A DNA stretch of 8,462 nt, taken from contig CATYXQ010000069.1 of the NCBI GenBank assembly GCA_958414825.1, positions 1 to 8,462 on the forward strand, written 5' to 3'. The position numbers and the translations under genes were made by a program. Below the pieces are notes generated by a model. That model was given only the letters and a program-made list of their open reading frames with translations. It was not told where the DNA came from and did not search any database. Shown piece by piece: positions 6,473 through 8,462 of this stretch (the first letter of the stretch is position 1; each line of letters starts with the position of its first letter). This stretch comes from an uncultured Eubacteriales bacterium. GTDB taxonomy: Bacteria > Bacillota > Clostridia > Oscillospirales > CAG-272.

Positions 6473-6524
6473 GCGAAAATAACCGCGAAACGGCGTTAAA
6501 GAAATAAACAAAGGAGGCATGGAT

Positions 6525-7274
6525 ATGCTCAGCATTCAAAATCTCACCAAAACCTATAAGGGCGGCAAAAAAGCCGTTTCCAACTTATCGCTTGAAGTGG
6601 AGGCCGGCGACATTTTCGGCTTTATCGGCCACAACGGCGCTGGAAAAACCACCACGATCAAAGCGGCGGTCGGTATTATGGACTTTGATGCGGGAGACAT
6701 TCGGATCGACGGAATCTCCATCCGCGAAAATCCCCTGCTCTGCAAGCAAAAATTTGCCTATGTGCCCGACAATCCGGATTTGTACGAATACCTGACCGGC
6801 ATTCAGTATCTGAATTTTATCGCGGACGTATTTCAAATCCCGGCCGCAGAACGGCAGGCGCGCATTTCGCAAAGCGCCGGCGAGCTTGACATGACCGCCG
6901 CGCTCGGCGATCTGATCTCCTCCTACTCTCACGGCATGAAACAAAAAATCGCGCTCATCGGCGCGCTGATTCACCGCCCTAAACTTCTGATTTTAGACGA
7001 ACCGTTTGTCGGACTTGACCCGGAGGCGGTTGTGGCCATCAAAGGCGTCATGCGCCGAATGTGCAGCGAGGGCGCGGCGGTTTTCTTTTCCACACATGTG
7101 CTGGACGTAGCCGAAAAACTCTGCAATAAAATCGCCGTCATCCGCAACGGCAAACTGGTCGTCACCGGAGAAACCGACAAGCTGACCGGCGGACGCTCCC
7201 TTGAGGACATGTTTATGGAGGTGATGGACAATGCTAAGGCAGATTCGGATTCTGACAGCGCTTCAGCTGTGTAA
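6525..7274 (+). CDS. ABC transporter ATP-binding protein
   Basis: A 249-residue nucleotide-binding subunit that hydrolyses ATP on the cytoplasmic face to drive the membrane partner encoded next. Walker A is GHNGAGKT (35-42). The ABC signature is the variant YSHGM (134-138). Walker B is LLILDEP (154-160), followed by a D-loop GLDP, and the switch histidine is H191 in FSTHVLD. The Q-loop position reads YVPDNPDLYE, with D82 where glutamine is usual. These features match the COG1131/EcsA-like ATPases of ABC-2 type exporters in Firmicutes; the substrate cannot be told. I choose ATG 6525 over ATG 6519 because AGGAGG (6512-6517) lies seven bases before 6525 but only one base before 6519. The last ten residues (DSDSDSASAV) form a polar tail encoded mainly in the overlap with the permease gene. 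Confidence 0.93.
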   Translation: MLSIQNLTKTYKGGKKAVSNLSLEVEAGDIFGFIGHNGAGKTTTIKAAVGIMDFDAGDIRIDGISIRENPLLCKQKFAYVPDNPDLYEYLTGIQYLNFIADVFQIPAAERQARISQSAGELDMTAALGDLISSYSHGMKQKIALIGALIHRPKLLILDEPFVGLDPEAVVAIKGVMRRMCSEGAAVFFSTHVLDVAEKLCNKIAVIRNGKLVVTGETDKLTGGRSLEDMFMEVMDNAKADSDSDSASAV

Positions 7275-8462
7275 TCTCTTCGGCCTCAATGAATTTCGGC
7301 ACACAAAGGACAAAGACAAGCGGAAACGCTGGATAGGCCTCGCCGCAGTTTGGTTTTTTCTCTGTCTCATACTGATAAGCTATGTGCTCGGCCTGTGCGC
7401 GGGACTTGCGCAGCTTGATCTCGCGCGTCTGATTCCCGAATACCTGTTTGCGGCCGCAAGTCTGATTCTTCTCTTTTTCTCCATGTTCAAAGCGGGGAGC
7501 GTCATTTTTGAAAACCGCACCTATGAAATGATGATTTCGCTGCCCGTGTCTCAAGCGGCCATTGTCACAAGCCGGTTTCTGACCATGTATGCAACCGACC
7601 TTTGCACGAGTTTTTTCATTCTGGCGCCCGGCCTGATTTTCTACGGCGTTTTGGAGCAGCCCGGCATCTCCTTTTACCTTTTCGGTCTGCTCGGCGTTCT
7701 GCTGCTTCCCCTCCTGCCCCTGACGCTTTCCACCGCTGTCGGCGCGGGCATTACGGCAATCAGCGCGCGGATGCGGCACAAGAGCCTAATCTCCGCCGGA
7801 TTTACGATTCTGCTGGTGTGCGGCTTTCTCCTGTTTCCCGCAAAAATGGGGAATAGCGCGGATCTTAACCCAGAGGCGCTGCAAAATTTTGCAGACGCGG
7901 CCGCGGTGCAGATCCGAACGCTTTACCCGCCCGCCGCGTGGTTCGGCGAAGCGCTGACCAGCGGCAATATTGCTTCCCTTCTCTTGCTCGTTTTCCTGTC
8001 AGCCGCCCTGTTTGCACTGACCGTCTGCGTCGTCCAGCACTGGTTTACACCGATTTGTTCCGCTCTGAACGCATCTTCTGCCAAAAACAGCTTCACCATG
8101 CAAAAGCTGAAAAGCGCCTCGGTTTTGCGGGCGCTGTTTTCCAGGGAGATCAAACGCTATTTTGCTTCAAGCATCTATGTCGTCAATACGCTGATCGGCG
8201 CGGTTTTGATGATGGCCGCGGCGCTCGGACTGCTGTTTGCAGGGCCGCAGAAGATTGAAGCGGCGCTTGAGCTTCCCGGCGTCTTAACCGCATTTTTGCC
8301 CTTTGTACTCGGCGCGGCGGCGGCGCTTGCCCCGACAACCGCCTGCTCGATTTCAATGGAGGGCAGACAGTGGTGGATTGCCAAGACGCTGCCGGTGCGC
8401 ACAAAAGATATTTTGGACAGCAAAATTTTGCTTCAGCTGGTGAGCAGAGTACCGGCCTGCCT
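7231..8462 (+). CDS. ABC transporter permease (exporter type), 3' end missing
   Basis: The frame is open from ATG 7231 to the right edge: 410 codons with no stop, so the gene is truncated by the window. It overlaps the ATPase gene by 44 bases in another frame. Its ribosome binding site GGAGGTGAT (7217-7225), almost fully complementary to the 16S 3' end, lies inside the ATPase gene; together these imply translational coupling. A basic N-terminal stretch (HTKDKDKRKR, 24-33) precedes hydrophobic segments at about 36-59, 68-86, 120-142, 147-177, 187-205, 248-270, 313-337 and 349-372, giving a multispanning inner-membrane protein. A likely soluble or re-entrant region spans 206-245. Near the end, SISMEGRQWWIAKTLPV is reminiscent of Firmicutes 'putative ABC exporter' membrane subunits. 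It should pair with the preceding ATPase as an exporter. Substrate unknown. Confidence 0.88.
   Translation, partial: MLRQIRILTALQLCNLFGLNEFRHTKDKDKRKRWIGLAAVWFFLCLILISYVLGLCAGLAQLDLARLIPEYLFAAASLILLFFSMFKAGSVIFENRTYEMMISLPVSQAAIVTSRFLTMYATDLCTSFFILAPGLIFYGVLEQPGISFYLFGLLGVLLLPLLPLTLSTAVGAGITAISARMRHKSLISAGFTILLVCGFLLFPAKMGNSADLNPEALQNFADAAAVQIRTLYPPAAWFGEALTSGNIASLLLLVFLSAALFALTVCVVQHWFTPICSALNASSAKNSFTMQKLKSASVLRALFSREIKRYFASSIYVVNTLIGAVLMMAAALGLLFAGPQKIEAALELPGVLTAFLPFVLGAAAALAPTTACSISMEGRQWWIAKTLPVRTKDILDSKILLQLVSRVPAC

Noticed and set aside
6519..6524. Earlier ATG for the ABC ATPase at 6519
   Set aside because: It lies one base after AGGAGG, too close for initiation; the next ATG at 6525 has ideal seven-base spacing.
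7923..8423. Short minus-strand and other-frame open frames over the permease gene
   Set aside because: The continuous + frame from 7231 to the right edge encodes a coherent multispanning membrane protein with a strong ribosome binding site, so the overlapping frames are shadows.

Overview
This window looks like housekeeping DNA from a low-AT, Gram-positive, Clostridia-type bacterium; an Oscillospirales-like genome is my inference. Four things point there: strong AGGAG-type ribosome binding sites, sigma-A promoters close to consensus, a T-box leader in front of an aminoacyl-tRNA synthetase gene, and a long 'type 2' IleRS. No tRNA, rRNA, CRISPR array, insertion sequence or phage gene was found.

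Layout, with every gene on the + strand. Positions 1-119 hold the 3' end of an unidentified gene. A near-consensus promoter (156-184) then drives argS (226-1917), followed after about 95 bases by a YebC/PmpR-family gene (2012-2734); these two probably share a transcript. A second near-consensus promoter (2819-2847) starts a roughly 380-nt leader. This leader is a canonical long T-box riboswitch with an ATC (Ile) specifier codon at 2952-2954, a TGGT tRNA-end-binding element at 3046-3049, and an overlapping intrinsic terminator at 3053-3087. It controls ileS (3234-6368). After ileS come a short dyad (6379-6393) and a strong intrinsic terminator (6444-6472). The window ends in a two-gene ABC transporter operon: an ATPase (6525-7274) and a translationally coupled multispanning permease (from 7231) that runs off the right edge.

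How it fits together: argS, the yebC homologue and ileS all serve translation. ArgRS and IleRS charge tRNAs, and YebC-family proteins have recently been linked to relief of ribosome stalling. Only ileS has visible tRNA-sensing control, so Ile starvation should raise IleRS through antitermination. The ABC exporter is a separate unit with no visible functional link.

I see no convincing new biological system. The items most worth checking are the compact, non-consensus antiterminator of the ileS T-box, the type 2 (mupirocin-tolerant class) IleRS, a pair of mutually exclusive hairpins before the ABC operon, and two A-tract-preceded hairpins directly after the argS and ileS stop codons that read as terminators on the opposite strand.
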